A stretch of DNA of 64,000 nucleotides from Methanocorpusculum sp. (GCA_017408885.1 JAFQTT010000004.1:116979-180978), one strand, 5' to 3'; shown: positions 52,025-62,822, counted from the first letter of the stretch. Translations and numbers: made by a program. Notes: a model not told the origin generated them from the sequence alone.

Positions 52025-52100
52025 TCAATGATTATACTGTGAAAAACGGGTAATCGGAAAAACACATATACCTTTACGCTAAATATAAAAATCAGGATTT

Positions 52101-53828
52101 ATGCAATATCAACACATCTCTGAGAAAGCACTTGCGAGACTTCTCCAAAGAGAGACCATCATTGAGAATACCACATTTGAAGTCAAACGCGCAACCGGAA
52201 AAGATGGGCAGGGTAAAGTTCCGGATGATTTCTATCCAACATATTGCGCCATGGCTAATACTCTTGGAGGCACAGTAGTTTTTGGTCTGGATGAAATCAA
52301 GACAAAAACAGGAAATCCAGCATACAAAATAACAGGCATACCAAATCCACAAAAGGTCATAGATCAGCTCTTCTCCACTTTAAACAATAAAACAAAAGTC
52401 AATAGAAACCTTCTAAACAATGATGATGTTGAAATCATCCCAATCGAAGATACCTTTCTCATCAAAATATCGATTCCACGTGCAGAGCGTGAGTTACGTC
52501 CAATTTACCTAAACAACAATCCAATAGAAAATACCTATATCCGCAACGCATCCGGCGATCATCAGATACGTGAAGAGGATGTGCGCCTAATGATTCGGGA
52601 AGCATCATCTGAAACAATTGATGCAGAAGTACTGCCGTATTATGCAGTTGCAGACTTGAACCCGCAAAGTGTTCTTGCATACAGGAATCTCTTCAGAATT
52701 ACAAAAATAAATCATCCTTGGAATAGCTTGAGTGATGAAGAGTTTCTCAAACGCATAAAGGCAGTACATACAAACCGTGAAAAGAATGTAACTGGTGTTA
52801 CAAAAGCAGGGCTTTTGATGTTTGGAGATGTCAACGACATTCGTGACTATTTCCCAAATTACTATCTCGATTATCTGGAGAAGTATAATGATGACTCATC
52901 TGTAAGGTATGACAACAAGATATCATCAAACCAGGGAACCTGGAGCGGAAACATATTTGATTTCTTCCAGATGATTGACAGGAAACTTTCTGAGGGGCTT
53001 GATATTCCATTCAGACTTCAGGGAAAACAGCGTATTGATGATAATAAACTCACGGAGGTTCTGCGTGAAGCATTGATTAATACTTTAATCCATGCAGATT
53101 ACACAGGTGCAGCACCTGTAAAGATTACAAAGTCTCCTTCATCATTTACATTTATTAACCCCGGAGATATGAGAAGACCTCTTGCTCTTGCAAAACACGG
53201 CGGTATTAGTGACTGCAGGAACAGGATTCTTCAGACAATGTTCAGCCATATTGGATACGGGGATCAGGAGGGTTTTGGTGTTGCTGCTATCTATGATATT
53301 TGGGAGAGAGAAACAGGCAGTATTCCGGAATATAGAGAGTTGCGGGAACCGGTTGCAACAACACTGGTGTTAGAAAGGAAAAATCCAGGTGTTGTTCTAA
53401 AAGGTGAACCTCAGGAGAGCTTAACGGTGAACCCCAATATCCTTAACGGTGAACCTCAGGAGGGCTTAACGGTGAACCCCAATATCCTTAACGGTGAACC
53501 TCAGGAGGGCTTAACAGCAAACCCGACAGAATTGAGCCGTGATATTCTCATTGAATCATTATCAGCAGATACTCGAGAGAAGATTAAGAAACTTGGACGA
53601 AGAGTTAGTGATGTTGATGATATGAAGAGACTAATTCGTGAAATCTGTGCACAGAATACTTTTACTTTAGTGGAACTGGCCACTATATTGAACAGAAAAA
53701 CAACACATTCTGTATATGAGAGATATATTGTGCCACTTCTTCAGGAACAAAAACTTGAGAAAACCAATCCGGAAAAGCCAAACCATCCATATCAGCGTTA
53801 TAGGGCGATTCTTTCAGGGAAGAAGTGA
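52101..53828 (+). CDS. AlbA_2/Schlafen-type DNA-binding regulator with ATPase-like domain
   Basis: 575 residues. The N-terminal AlbA_2 (AAA_4, Schlafen-like) domain (~10-170) has ENTTFEVKRATG, ANTLGGTVVFGLDE and NTYIRNASGDHQI. A HATPase_c_4-like domain (~250-430) contains EALINTLIHADYTGAAPVKI and NPGDMRRPLA. The C terminus is a helical/winged region (LVELATILNRKTTHSVYERYIVPLL). Between them is a linker of three 15-residue repeats (GEPQESLTVNPNILN). Such proteins are often solitary regulators near surface or mobile genes. Start ATG 52101 with CAGGAT close upstream; adjacent to the cohesin-dockerin locus. Confidence 0.85.
   Translation: MQYQHISEKALARLLQRETIIENTTFEVKRATGKDGQGKVPDDFYPTYCAMANTLGGTVVFGLDEIKTKTGNPAYKITGIPNPQKVIDQLFSTLNNKTKVNRNLLNNDDVEIIPIEDTFLIKISIPRAERELRPIYLNNNPIENTYIRNASGDHQIREEDVRLMIREASSETIDAEVLPYYAVADLNPQSVLAYRNLFRITKINHPWNSLSDEEFLKRIKAVHTNREKNVTGVTKAGLLMFGDVNDIRDYFPNYYLDYLEKYNDDSSVRYDNKISSNQGTWSGNIFDFFQMIDRKLSEGLDIPFRLQGKQRIDDNKLTEVLREALINTLIHADYTGAAPVKITKSPSSFTFINPGDMRRPLALAKHGGISDCRNRILQTMFSHIGYGDQEGFGVAAIYDIWERETGSIPEYRELREPVATTLVLERKNPGVVLKGEPQESLTVNPNILNGEPQEGLTVNPNILNGEPQEGLTANPTELSRDILIESLSADTREKIKKLGRRVSDVDDMKRLIREICAQNTFTLVELATILNRKTTHSVYERYIVPLLQEQKLEKTNPEKPNHPYQRYRAILSGKK
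53403..53537 (+). repeat. Three in-frame 45-bp tandem repeats
   Basis: Units start at 53403, 53448 and 53493 (GGTGAACCTCAGGAG...), nearly identical for the first two and decaying in the third. They encode GEPQESLTVNPNILN-type linker repeats; copy number could vary by slippage without shifting frame. Confidence 0.88.
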
Positions 53829-53960
53829 TAGTGTGTTAATCATATGTATGAATACATAATCTAATTTAGAGGTTGTTAGAATTCCTCATTTACATTTTTT
53901 CGATGCTACAATGTTTACTGAAGATAGTACTTTGAAAAAAGAAAAACCGGAGTATCCGGT

Positions 53961-56900
53961 TTATGCAACTCTAATATAGTTTTCATCCAGAATTCCAACA
54001 GTGTACTGAGCAATCATGAGAGCATCAACGACTTTGATGCTTCCATCTCCATTGACATCTCCGTAGAATTTATCAGTGTCACTCATCTTTCCGGAATCAA
54101 GGCCGACAATGTTTTGTGCAATCTTTAATGCACTGACCGCACCGACTTTTCCATTTCCAAGGGTGTCGCCAAACTGTCTTCCAATGAAGTTTACAGTAAC
54201 AGACGCTGCATCATCAAGCGAGCCAGTGATGGTAACTGTTCCATCCTCGTTTACTTTTGCATCGACCTCCTCCTCAGTTCCATCAGAGAGCTTCTTCATG
54301 ACTTTTACTGCATCATTAAGTGTAGCAGAAAGTACTCCGCGTGTAATAGTTGGAGCTTTTATTTCCGTAATCTTATCTGGTGAAATCTGATAACCCACTT
54401 CGGCTTTTTTATTTGCGTTCATATCAGCAACAGTGTTGGTTGTAATAGTTGTACCCTCTGGGAGTGATTCAGATGGAGTAAATGTTGGAGCGGAGGCTGG
54501 GAAGTATGACGCATCCCCAGATACTGGAGTTTCCTGGAACTGAAGAACAGGCAGTTGATACCTTCCATTTCCTTCATTCATCTTCCATGTGTTTCTAAAA
54601 TCCCACCAAAGGATGTTTTGGAAGATTGATTGATTATTTTGAATAGTATTTGACTGAAGGACTAAGCCATCAAGTACTGTATCAAAACCACCGCCAATCA
54701 TACCATCCCAAACATAATTTTTGGATAAAGTACCAGTATTTGAACCAACAATACGGTGTATGTGATTAGTACCTGATATTTCTGGATTCAGTGCAATACT
54801 ATCAGATAATGTAACATCATAATTCCTTCCAAGAATACCTCCTACATGATCCAGACCATCAACGATGCCAACTGAGTAACATTTAGAGATAACACTCGCT
54901 TTGTTGCCATAGTATCCATCATTATATCCTGCAATGCCGCCGACATAAGTGCCGCCTCTGACAGTACTCGAAGAATAACAATTACTTATCTCTCCACCAT
55001 CAGTATTCCACCCAACAAGGCCTCCTAGAGAGGTTGAAGATTCATCTCCGGAAACTAATCCTGTAGAGAAACAGGAAGTGATTTTTCCTTCATAATTCTT
55101 TCCGGCAAACCCACCAACATACTGTGAACCAATAACATCTCCAGTAGCATAACTATTAATAATATTTCCATCCCACCCATCATTTTCGCCCACAAATCCT
55201 CCAACATAACTCGATCCAACAACATCCCCAGTAGCATAACAATTACTAATTGTCGACCAACCTGTACTTCCAAATAATCCTCCAACATAACCCGATCCAA
55301 CAACATCTCCAGTTGCAGAACAATTACTAACTGTGCTGTGACTGACTGAACCAATAAGACCACCCAAGAATTTTCCAATCACATTATTGGTCCAATCTCT
55401 CAAACCACTTATCCGACAACTTGATGAACAATTTAGAATTGAATCTGAAAATCCTGTTGCACCAACCAATCCCCCAACAACATTCATTCCACTTACAGAA
55501 CCCGATGAAGTACAATCTCTTATTGTCCCCTTGTTAGTATATCCAACAAGTCCGCCAATTCCATAGCAATAATAATCAATATCACTAGAAATCTGACAAT
55601 CAAAACTGTGACAATTAGATACTATACCAGAATTATATCCAACTATAGCACCAACATACTCGTTTCCAGTAACATTAGCATTCGTAAAATACAGATTTTT
55701 AATTGTACCTATATTATAACCAAACAAGCCAATTGAAGAGTCCTGTGGATTATAAATATAGAGATTAGAAATCACATGTCCATCCCCATCAAAAGTACCT
55801 GCAAATCTGATACCTACATCGTAATCTCCAATTGGTTCCCAACTGCATCCAGAAGTTGGATTGCAAACAGAACTTAAATCAAGATTATTCATTAATTTAA
55901 AATAAGTACCTGAATAGGATTCGCCACCATTTAAATTAGTACCAATTCTCTTTAAATCTTCAATAGTGTAAATTAAGAAGGGTTCATCCTTGGTGCCATT
56001 TCCATCCCATAAAACTGGCGGCATCAGATAGGAAACATCAGTTTTTGGGACCTCACTCTGCCATGAAAGTATTGGAAGACCGTACTGAGACACATCGTCA
56101 TTAAGTTTCCAAATTTCAGATGAAAAACCAGCCACACTCCAGACGCCTGAAAGATTATTCCAAATTTCATAGGTATCTACTAATTTACCATTGGAGATCG
56201 GATTATAATAATCAGGCTGAATACCAATAATTCCATCCCATGCATAATTATTTTTAAGACTGGGGTTTCCACCATATTCATAATAATCATCTCCAACTAT
56301 ACTATGTGTATAGTCAGTTGCACCGTCTAACGAAGGATTTAATGCAACACAGTTCTGCACTGTTCCATATGGACAAATACCAACAATACTTCCCACATAA
56401 TATCCATCTATTGATCCAGTTGCATAACAGTTCAATATTTTTGAATTAGAGTTATATAATTCTCCTGCAATACCTCCTGTACCTCCTCCATAATACCCGC
56501 CGCCATCTACACTACCGGTAGCATAACAATTAGTAATACAACCATCAGCATCACCAATTAATCCACCAGTACAATAAGAACCTGAAACATTTCCAGTTGC
56601 ATAACAACAATTAATGGTACTGGTACTAGTAGAACATCCAATAAGACCGCCAACAGTACTTGCTCCGTTAATATTGACAGTAGAATACGAGAAACTCACA
56701 GAGCTATCACTGAATGCAGTTCCGACAAGACCACCAACAGTTCCACCCTCATTGTCTTCGATGTCAATATTTCCTGTAGAATAACAATTGGAAACACTGC
56801 CTCTGTTTAATGTAGTTACAAGACCACCACCACTATCAATATCCATAACATCTATATCTAGAATACCTAGATTTTTAATAGTTGCATCCTCAGTATAGCC

Positions 56901-58652
56901 AAACAAACCAAAACCAGTAGCAGATGTGAATGGAATGTTGGAAATGGTGTGGTTATTACCATTGAACAGACCACTGAACGGGAAGTAGATTCCAGAATAA
57001 TCATCATATCTACCAATGGGAACCCATGCCAGATTCCCAGTATTCACATTTGCAAAGTCTAGATTTGAATCAAGATTAATTGTCTTTCCTGCAAATGTAA
57101 TTTTCTCATTATTTACCAGTTCAGCAAGACCAGCCAGTTCTTCTATTGTTGATATGGTAAATGAATCCTGCGATTCTGAATACCATGAGATATCACTTCC
57201 ACCATTCCAGTAGATTGGTTCTGGGTCAAAATGTGAGATAGATAAAAGTAAAGGCTCAGCCTGCCATTTCAGAATAATGAGTTGATATCCTGGTACATTA
57301 GGATTTAACTTCCAGTTTGAACTATAAAATCCTGCAGAACTCCAGATACCAGAACCAGCCTCTTGTCCCCATATATCCTTCGTAATTTTTTTTGTGCCAT
57401 CAAGTAGCGAATCACTACCACCACCAACCATACCATCCCAGGAATAAGTATAAGTCAGTGTACTGTCTTCATTATTCAAACCAACAACACAATGAACATC
57501 TTCAGAACCAGATACAGATGGATTTAATGCAACTAAGTATTTCGCACTTCCAATATTTTCTCCAATAACCCCACCAACCCTTTCTTCTCCGGAAACTGCC
57601 CCTACAGAATAGCAATGATCAATATCCCCAAATCTATTCCATCCAACCAGACCTCCAACCCTATCACCATCATTAGTAATATCACCAGTTGAATAACAAT
57701 TATTTATAGTACCTTTATAATTGTCACCAACAAGTCCTCCTGCAGAGCCACCATTCGAGGATGTACATTTGACATTAGATGTAGAGAAAGAATTCAAAAT
57801 TGTACTCTCATCATTACCACCAATGAGTCCACCAACATCTCCTGCGATACCAACAACAGACCCAGAAGAGTAACAATAGGAAATTCTATTTTCATATCCA
57901 CCATATCCAACATACACATTATATCCGATAAGACCACCTGCTATTGGGTATGTGCCAATAAACCCTGTTGTTACCACATTGCCATTGAAACTACAATACT
58001 CTACAGAGCTAGAATCTTCATTAAATCCAATTAACCCTCCAACCCATGTAACTCCAGACACATTACCTTGTACATGACAATTGGTAATTGTACTTGGGTA
58101 ATTCCAGAGATAATTATGACCAACTAATCCTCCAACATATTTATCCCCCACTACATCTAAGTTTAAAAGTTTCAGATTCTTTATAGTGGCTCCTGAACAG
58201 AGACCAAAGAAACCAGAACTCAAACCATCATTATTTACATAAATATTTGAAATCACATGGTTCTTTCCATCAAACACACCTGAGAATGAATATGTAAATA
58301 ACGTAGATTGGCGTGATTCTTCCAATCCAATTTGTGTCCATATATTCTTATCACCGTTTGATTTAGCGAAATTCAAATCATTTCCAAGATAAATTGTTTT
58401 CCCTGAAAAATCATTTCCGTCATTAACTAATAATGCAAAACCAGCTAATTCTTCTTCCGTATGCAGTGTAAATGATGTTTGAGATGCAGAATACCATGAT
58501 GTGTCAGTTGATACACCATCCCAATAAGCCGCACCTGGTGTAATTGCCAGACATATCATCAGCAAAACAATTGCAGTACCAAAAAGATGCCGCATTACCT
58601 TTCCCAGAGCACAAACATTTGACATGCTCTGAAACTCACTTTTCTTCATCAT
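53961..58652 (-). CDS. Giant GLUG-repeat surface protein with C-terminal dockerin
   Basis: About 1563 residues from the ATG at 58652 (a TTG at 58661 sits closer to the GAGGT ribosome site and is an alternative). Signal peptide to ~residue 45. Then modules opened by a DxSWYSxSQxSFT...EELAGxAxLVN block (twice) and a third related TIEDLKRIGTNLNGG opening, each followed by many GLUG repeats (pattern GGLVGxN.....NCYSTGxVxG; more than 20). Residues ~1410-1490 form an X-like module (KAPTITRGVLSATLNDAVKVM). The last ~75 residues are a dockerin: a degenerate first half GDTLGNGKVGAVSALKIAQNIVG and a canonical second half DVNGDGSIKVVDALMIAQYTVG (DxNxDG...DA loop). No membrane anchor, so it should attach by dockerin to a cohesin, two of which lie just upstream in the operon. 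Confidence 0.92.
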   Translation of the reverse strand: MMKKSEFQSMSNVCALGKVMRHLFGTAIVLLMICLAITPGAAYWDGVSTDTSWYSASQTSFTLHTEEELAGFALLVNDGNDFSGKTIYLGNDLNFAKSNGDKNIWTQIGLEESRQSTLFTYSFSGVFDGKNHVISNIYVNNDGLSSGFFGLCSGATIKNLKLLNLDVVGDKYVGGLVGHNYLWNYPSTITNCHVQGNVSGVTWVGGLIGFNEDSSSVEYCSFNGNVVTTGFIGTYPIAGGLIGYNVYVGYGGYENRISYCYSSGSVVGIAGDVGGLIGGNDESTILNSFSTSNVKCTSSNGGSAGGLVGDNYKGTINNCYSTGDITNDGDRVGGLVGWNRFGDIDHCYSVGAVSGEERVGGVIGENIGSAKYLVALNPSVSGSEDVHCVVGLNNEDSTLTYTYSWDGMVGGGSDSLLDGTKKITKDIWGQEAGSGIWSSAGFYSSNWKLNPNVPGYQLIILKWQAEPLLLSISHFDPEPIYWNGGSDISWYSESQDSFTISTIEELAGLAELVNNEKITFAGKTINLDSNLDFANVNTGNLAWVPIGRYDDYSGIYFPFSGLFNGNNHTISNIPFTSATGFGLFGYTEDATIKNLGILDIDVMDIDSGGGLVTTLNRGSVSNCYSTGNIDIEDNEGGTVGGLVGTAFSDSSVSFSYSTVNINGASTVGGLIGCSTSTSTINCCYATGNVSGSYCTGGLIGDADGCITNCYATGSVDGGGYYGGGTGGIAGELYNSNSKILNCYATGSIDGYYVGSIVGICPYGTVQNCVALNPSLDGATDYTHSIVGDDYYEYGGNPSLKNNYAWDGIIGIQPDYYNPISNGKLVDTYEIWNNLSGVWSVAGFSSEIWKLNDDVSQYGLPILSWQSEVPKTDVSYLMPPVLWDGNGTKDEPFLIYTIEDLKRIGTNLNGGESYSGTYFKLMNNLDLSSVCNPTSGCSWEPIGDYDVGIRFAGTFDGDGHVISNLYIYNPQDSSIGLFGYNIGTIKNLYFTNANVTGNEYVGAIVGYNSGIVSNCHSFDCQISSDIDYYCYGIGGLVGYTNKGTIRDCTSSGSVSGMNVVGGLVGATGFSDSILNCSSSCRISGLRDWTNNVIGKFLGGLIGSVSHSTVSNCSATGDVVGSGYVGGLFGSTGWSTISNCYATGDVVGSSYVGGFVGENDGWDGNIINSYATGDVIGSQYVGGFAGKNYEGKITSCFSTGLVSGDESSTSLGGLVGWNTDGGEISNCYSSSTVRGGTYVGGIAGYNDGYYGNKASVISKCYSVGIVDGLDHVGGILGRNYDVTLSDSIALNPEISGTNHIHRIVGSNTGTLSKNYVWDGMIGGGFDTVLDGLVLQSNTIQNNQSIFQNILWWDFRNTWKMNEGNGRYQLPVLQFQETPVSGDASYFPASAPTFTPSESLPEGTTITTNTVADMNANKKAEVGYQISPDKITEIKAPTITRGVLSATLNDAVKVMKKLSDGTEEEVDAKVNEDGTVTITGSLDDAASVTVNFIGRQFGDTLGNGKVGAVSALKIAQNIVGLDSGKMSDTDKFYGDVNGDGSIKVVDALMIAQYTVGILDENYIRVA

Positions 58653-58696
58653 AATCTTCAATAAACCTCATTGAGTTTTGTTCAACCATCGAGGAA

Positions 58697-58764
58697 GCGG
58701 GAAAGCTGCAACCACGAAGCAGCAAACCCGCGAGGAGGGAGGGGGAGACAGCAGTTACGCTGTC
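58697..58764. other. Structured intergenic element between cohesin and dockerin genes
   Basis: Stem 1: GCGGG (58697-58701) and GCTGC (58705-58709) pair with GCAGC (58719-58723) and CCCGC (58727-58731) around a nine-base loop. A purine tract GAGGAGGGAGGGGGAG follows (58732-58747). Stem 2: GACAGC (58747-58752) and GCTGTC (58759-58764). On the transcribed (minus) strand this gives two hairpins around a pyrimidine tract, which may partly terminate or stabilise the mRNA between the scaffold and the giant dockerin gene. Confidence 0.65.
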
Positions 58765-58792
58765 TTACCACTCTCGTGATAGTCAATCATCG

Positions 58793-61700
58793 TTACTTTC
58801 TTCTGAGAACTGCTGCTGCCGCCAGTGCTCCAAGAATCATACCTGCAATCGGTGCCGGGGATTTTGGCTCGGTTGGGTCTACCTGCGGGAGGTCTGGAAT
58901 CTCAGTGCCTGGAACATCTGACGGGTCGTCAGACGGCTCATCCTCAGCCGGAGGAGTGACAGGGATTACAGTACTTGAACTGCTTGGCTTGCTTGGACGG
59001 CTTCCCGGACTGACAGGAGTATCATCAGATGTCTTAGTCTCAGTACCTGCAACATAACTGGAGAATCCATTGCCGGTGATGGTGATAATGTGGTCATCTC
59101 CAACAACTGCTTTCTTGATGTTCTTTTCGCCCATCTTTGCCGGCTTTGCATCGCCTACGTGGTAGATGACAAGCTTGTCAATACCGCCTGCGGCATCCAT
59201 AACTGTCTTTGGAATTGTGAAGACAATGGTGACACTTGTGAGGTTCTGGTTGACAAAGTCAACGTTTGCACCCTTTGCGGTCATCATGGCAATACCGGTG
59301 AAGGTGGTCTTGGAATCAAGGTTTGCCTTAATCTTTCCATCAATAGTAGAGTTGTAGACTGGAGTAATCTCCGGCAGGAGAGGTGTTAATTTGTCTCCAA
59401 GATTGATGGTCAGGTTGTAACTGACTCCATCACCGAATGGGGATGCTGCATCATTTGTTGGATAAACAGCCTTAACACCTGTGACGTTACCCTTGACTTC
59501 ATTATCATTGACCTTGGTCATGTCAGAGAATGCAATGACAATAGAAACACCGTTAGACTCAACAGTTGTGGTGTTCTTTGCTTCATCGATGGTCCGAGTT
59601 GCAGAGATAGTTACAGAACCGTCTGCGTTCTCAGTTCCAATGTCACCGAATGCCGGTGCGACCTTCTTAACGATGGTCATATCACCAAGGTAGAACTCAG
59701 AAGCGGTGTAGTTTGCACCAACTGCAAAGGTTGCATTAACCTTGTAGATACCTTCGGTGTTCGGGACATCGGTTGAATCGCCGTACTTAACAGTTACAGT
59801 ACCGTTTCCAAAGATACCTTCCTTAACGGTAACAACAACTGCCTCTGCGCTTCCTTCATCATAACTTACCGGAAGTGCCGGAGTGAAAGTGAAATCAGCT
59901 GCAGTGAGTACTGCTTTTGTAATGTTGAAGCTGCCAAGTTCAACGGTTGCTGCTTCGTAGTTGTCTCCATCTGCAATCTGTGCCTTTACAACATAGGTTG
60001 CATTTGCAACCGGTGCTGCTTCTGCATCATTGTAGAGGAGCTTGATTGCACCAAGACCTGCAACGCCTTCTGCAGCGGTTGCGGTAAGCGGGTGTTCTTT
60101 GCCGTCATAGACAACATCTTCCATAACACAGGTGATGTTTGCGGCAACAGGAACAGCTTTTGCGATGACTAAGTCATCGAGTGCAACAACTGCTGCGGTG
60201 TAGTTTGCACCTGCGGCAATGCTTGCGTTAACCTTGTAGGTTCCAGCGTTTACAGGGACTGCTTCTGCATCATTGTAGAGGAGCTTGATTGTACCAAGAC
60301 CGAATACAGTGTCTTTTGCGGCTGCAGTGACCTCATAGGTCTGGCCGTAGACAACACCGGTCGGGATGGTGAAAACAATGTCATCAATAGTTGGAACTGC
60401 AGGTGCAATTTTCCACTCTGCATTGATATAACCGGTGTAGTTGTTCTGTCCTTCAATGGTTACCTGATGCTTTCCGGCAGCGGCACTGCTGACATCACCT
60501 TCAACGATGTAGTCAGTCTCTGCTACGGTCATTGTACCATCAGTAACAATGAAGGTTGGATTCTTGACAGTACCATCATAGGTGAATGCATCAGTATCAG
60601 AGGATGTGGTTACAGATGCTCCGATGATGGGCTTTGGTGCAATAACCCACTCAAGTTCAAGGTTATCGGTTCTGCCGTTCTTCCATGCAGTGTTATCTTT
60701 GTCAATTAAAGAGACGACAACAGTGTGGGTTCCGGCTGCAGTTGCTTTGTTTCCGGTGACTTCATAGTCAGCACTTTCTACAATGACTGCAGTAAGTTCA
60801 GAACCGGTGTAGGCGTAAGTTCCGGTAATTTCCGGCTCTGCAACCTGACGTCCGGTGATAACAAAAGTTCCAACTTCAAGGTCAGCTACATCATTGTAAT
60901 TCTTACCGCCGGTTGCGGTGACAGTGATAGTGTAAGTTCCCTTTGCAGTCGGTGCATCAGAATCACCATCGTACTTCACTCCAGTGACGGTAACACCATC
61001 AATCGAAGTTACAGTAACTGCCTGCGGTTTATTGTTAAACTCAGCACTGGTTTCACTGAGAGTAAAGTCATCCTTGTCAAGGTCTGCCTTTCCAATAGTA
61101 AGTGTACCGACTTCAAGGTCAGATGCTGCAGTGTAGTTTGCACCTGCGGCAACATTTGCAGTAACTGAATAATCACCAGCATCAACTGCTGTGTCAGCAC
61201 CATTGTACTTCAGAGTGATTTCACCAAGACCGAAAATGTTCTCAGCTGCGGCGGCGGTGACGTCATAGCTCTTGCCATATACAACTCCGGTTGGAATATC
61301 ACAGGAAATCATTTCTGCAGTCGGAACTGCTTTTGCAATGCTCCACTTTCCGGATGCTTCACCTGCATAGTTTCCTTTACCGGTTACATTAACATCGTAC
61401 TCGCCTGCTGAAACTGCGTTTTCTGCCGAAACAGTGTAATCATCTTCAGTGAGAGTCTTTTCGCCAAGGGTTACAGTAAATGCTGGAAGCTGTACCTCAC
61501 CAGTGTAGATGAGTTCTGTTGCAGTGATTTCTGCACCTTCAATGGACTTTGGTAAAATCTTCCAGTCAAGAGTAATAGATGCAGAGTTTGCGTCCTTCCA
61601 CTCAGCGTTTTCAGTGTCCTTCAGCGTGAGAGTTACAGTATAGCCACCTGCATTGGTTCCGGTGTTTCCGGAAATCTCATACATTCCTGCGCTGTTTGCA

Positions 61701-62818
61701 CTGTCAACAATAGCAACAGTCTGTACCTCACCATTGTAGGTCGGGTAATTTGCAATTGTCGGCGGAGTGATAACAGTACCTGTAATCTTGATTGTACCAA
61801 GAACAAGGTCGGTTACTGCAAGATAGTTGTCTCCTTCGGTAACAGAAATATTAACAGCATACTCGCCTTTGCTGACTGGAGCAGTTTTTTCTCCATTGTA
61901 GGTTACTGTAATGTCTCCAATACCGGTTACACCATCTTTGGCTTTGACATCAGCTCCAAATGCAGTTCCAGTCCATACGTGTTCACCAAGACCGGAAACA
62001 ACAAAGTCATCTGCAGTTAATTCTGCTTTAACAAGATTGACAACATTACTGGTACCTACATCACCAGACTCCGCATTGATGTAAACTGTTTCTTCAGCAC
62101 AGCCTACTACTTTATATGCACCGGTGTTATCAATAGTAAGACCTGTTGCAGCGAGCAATTCATACTCAGACTCTCCATCAGTTGTAGCAGTCCAGGTAAC
62201 AGGGGCGTCAACCATGACATCACCATACTGGTCGTAAACGACTGCAGTTGCAACACCTTCAGTTCCATAGACAAGTTTTGTACCGTCAACAGGGGAAGTG
62301 ATTTCGATGGTTGTTGCAATTGACGGTGCTTTCTGAATCTTCAGGGTTGCTGGTTTTACCGGGTAAGAAGAAATGAGGTCATCATATACACTGTTGTATA
62401 ACTCAGACATCTGTATGGTAATTTCAGCAGTTTTGACTGGATTTGTTGTATCCGGAACAATATCCAGATAACATAATACAGTGTCACTATTCAAGTAACT
62501 TGCTGAAGAAAGACCAAACCAGGCATACTCTCTAGCCGAATCACTAATACTATTACTGATTGTAGCACCAAGTGGATTTTGAGTCTGGTTTACAGAAATC
62601 ATTATTCCATTGACTTCTGCTAAATCAAAAGAAATAGCTGCAATATCAACCGGATTGTGAATCGTTACCGGAACAGTTGTTTTTTCGTTCCATGACACTT
62701 CTGTACTTGGAACATCAATAGTAATTGACTGTTCCGCGGCTGCTGCGGCTCCTCCGAAGAAGGCTGCAAGCAGCAGAAGTGCGGTTAAAGCATAAAATGT
62801 TCTTTTCATAACTTTCAT
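58793..62818 (-). CDS. Cohesin-bearing scaffold protein with MBG-type repeats and C-terminal anchor
   Basis: 1341 residues. Signal peptide ~1-28. The cohesin-type domain (~30-165) starts SITIDVPSTEVSWNEKTTVPVTIHN, with DTVLCYLDIVPD, matching the beta-strand frame of cohesins (KITVDxxxAxxGxxVTVPVxI). An Ig-like (Big) domain (~165-265) follows, then about a dozen MBG-type repeats (GTYTITVTATGGKNYNDVADLEVGTFVI and similar) to ~1060. Then comes a domain with NVDFVNQNLTSVTIVFTIP (~1080-1270) and a Pro/Asp-rich linker. The end PAPIAGMILGALAAAAVLRRK resembles an archaeosortase-type sorting tail. GGAGAGG precedes the ATG. It starts 4 bases after the previous gene's stop. Likely a cell-anchored scaffold that recruits dockerin proteins. 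Confidence 0.87.
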   Translation of the reverse strand: MKVMKRTFYALTALLLLAAFFGGAAAAAEQSITIDVPSTEVSWNEKTTVPVTIHNPVDIAAISFDLAEVNGIMISVNQTQNPLGATISNSISDSAREYAWFGLSSASYLNSDTVLCYLDIVPDTTNPVKTAEITIQMSELYNSVYDDLISSYPVKPATLKIQKAPSIATTIEITSPVDGTKLVYGTEGVATAVVYDQYGDVMVDAPVTWTATTDGESEYELLAATGLTIDNTGAYKVVGCAEETVYINAESGDVGTSNVVNLVKAELTADDFVVSGLGEHVWTGTAFGADVKAKDGVTGIGDITVTYNGEKTAPVSKGEYAVNISVTEGDNYLAVTDLVLGTIKITGTVITPPTIANYPTYNGEVQTVAIVDSANSAGMYEISGNTGTNAGGYTVTLTLKDTENAEWKDANSASITLDWKILPKSIEGAEITATELIYTGEVQLPAFTVTLGEKTLTEDDYTVSAENAVSAGEYDVNVTGKGNYAGEASGKWSIAKAVPTAEMISCDIPTGVVYGKSYDVTAAAAENIFGLGEITLKYNGADTAVDAGDYSVTANVAAGANYTAASDLEVGTLTIGKADLDKDDFTLSETSAEFNNKPQAVTVTSIDGVTVTGVKYDGDSDAPTAKGTYTITVTATGGKNYNDVADLEVGTFVITGRQVAEPEITGTYAYTGSELTAVIVESADYEVTGNKATAAGTHTVVVSLIDKDNTAWKNGRTDNLELEWVIAPKPIIGASVTTSSDTDAFTYDGTVKNPTFIVTDGTMTVAETDYIVEGDVSSAAAGKHQVTIEGQNNYTGYINAEWKIAPAVPTIDDIVFTIPTGVVYGQTYEVTAAAKDTVFGLGTIKLLYNDAEAVPVNAGTYKVNASIAAGANYTAAVVALDDLVIAKAVPVAANITCVMEDVVYDGKEHPLTATAAEGVAGLGAIKLLYNDAEAAPVANATYVVKAQIADGDNYEAATVELGSFNITKAVLTAADFTFTPALPVSYDEGSAEAVVVTVKEGIFGNGTVTVKYGDSTDVPNTEGIYKVNATFAVGANYTASEFYLGDMTIVKKVAPAFGDIGTENADGSVTISATRTIDEAKNTTTVESNGVSIVIAFSDMTKVNDNEVKGNVTGVKAVYPTNDAASPFGDGVSYNLTINLGDKLTPLLPEITPVYNSTIDGKIKANLDSKTTFTGIAMMTAKGANVDFVNQNLTSVTIVFTIPKTVMDAAGGIDKLVIYHVGDAKPAKMGEKNIKKAVVGDDHIITITGNGFSSYVAGTETKTSDDTPVSPGSRPSKPSSSSTVIPVTPPAEDEPSDDPSDVPGTEIPDLPQVDPTEPKSPAPIAGMILGALAAAAVLRRK

Positions 62819-62822
62819 GTGT

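Noticed and set aside
58671..62319. Plus-strand ORFs antisense to the cohesin scaffold gene
   Set aside because: They are shadows of a repetitive, biased coding sequence and have no ribosome sites or recognisable products.
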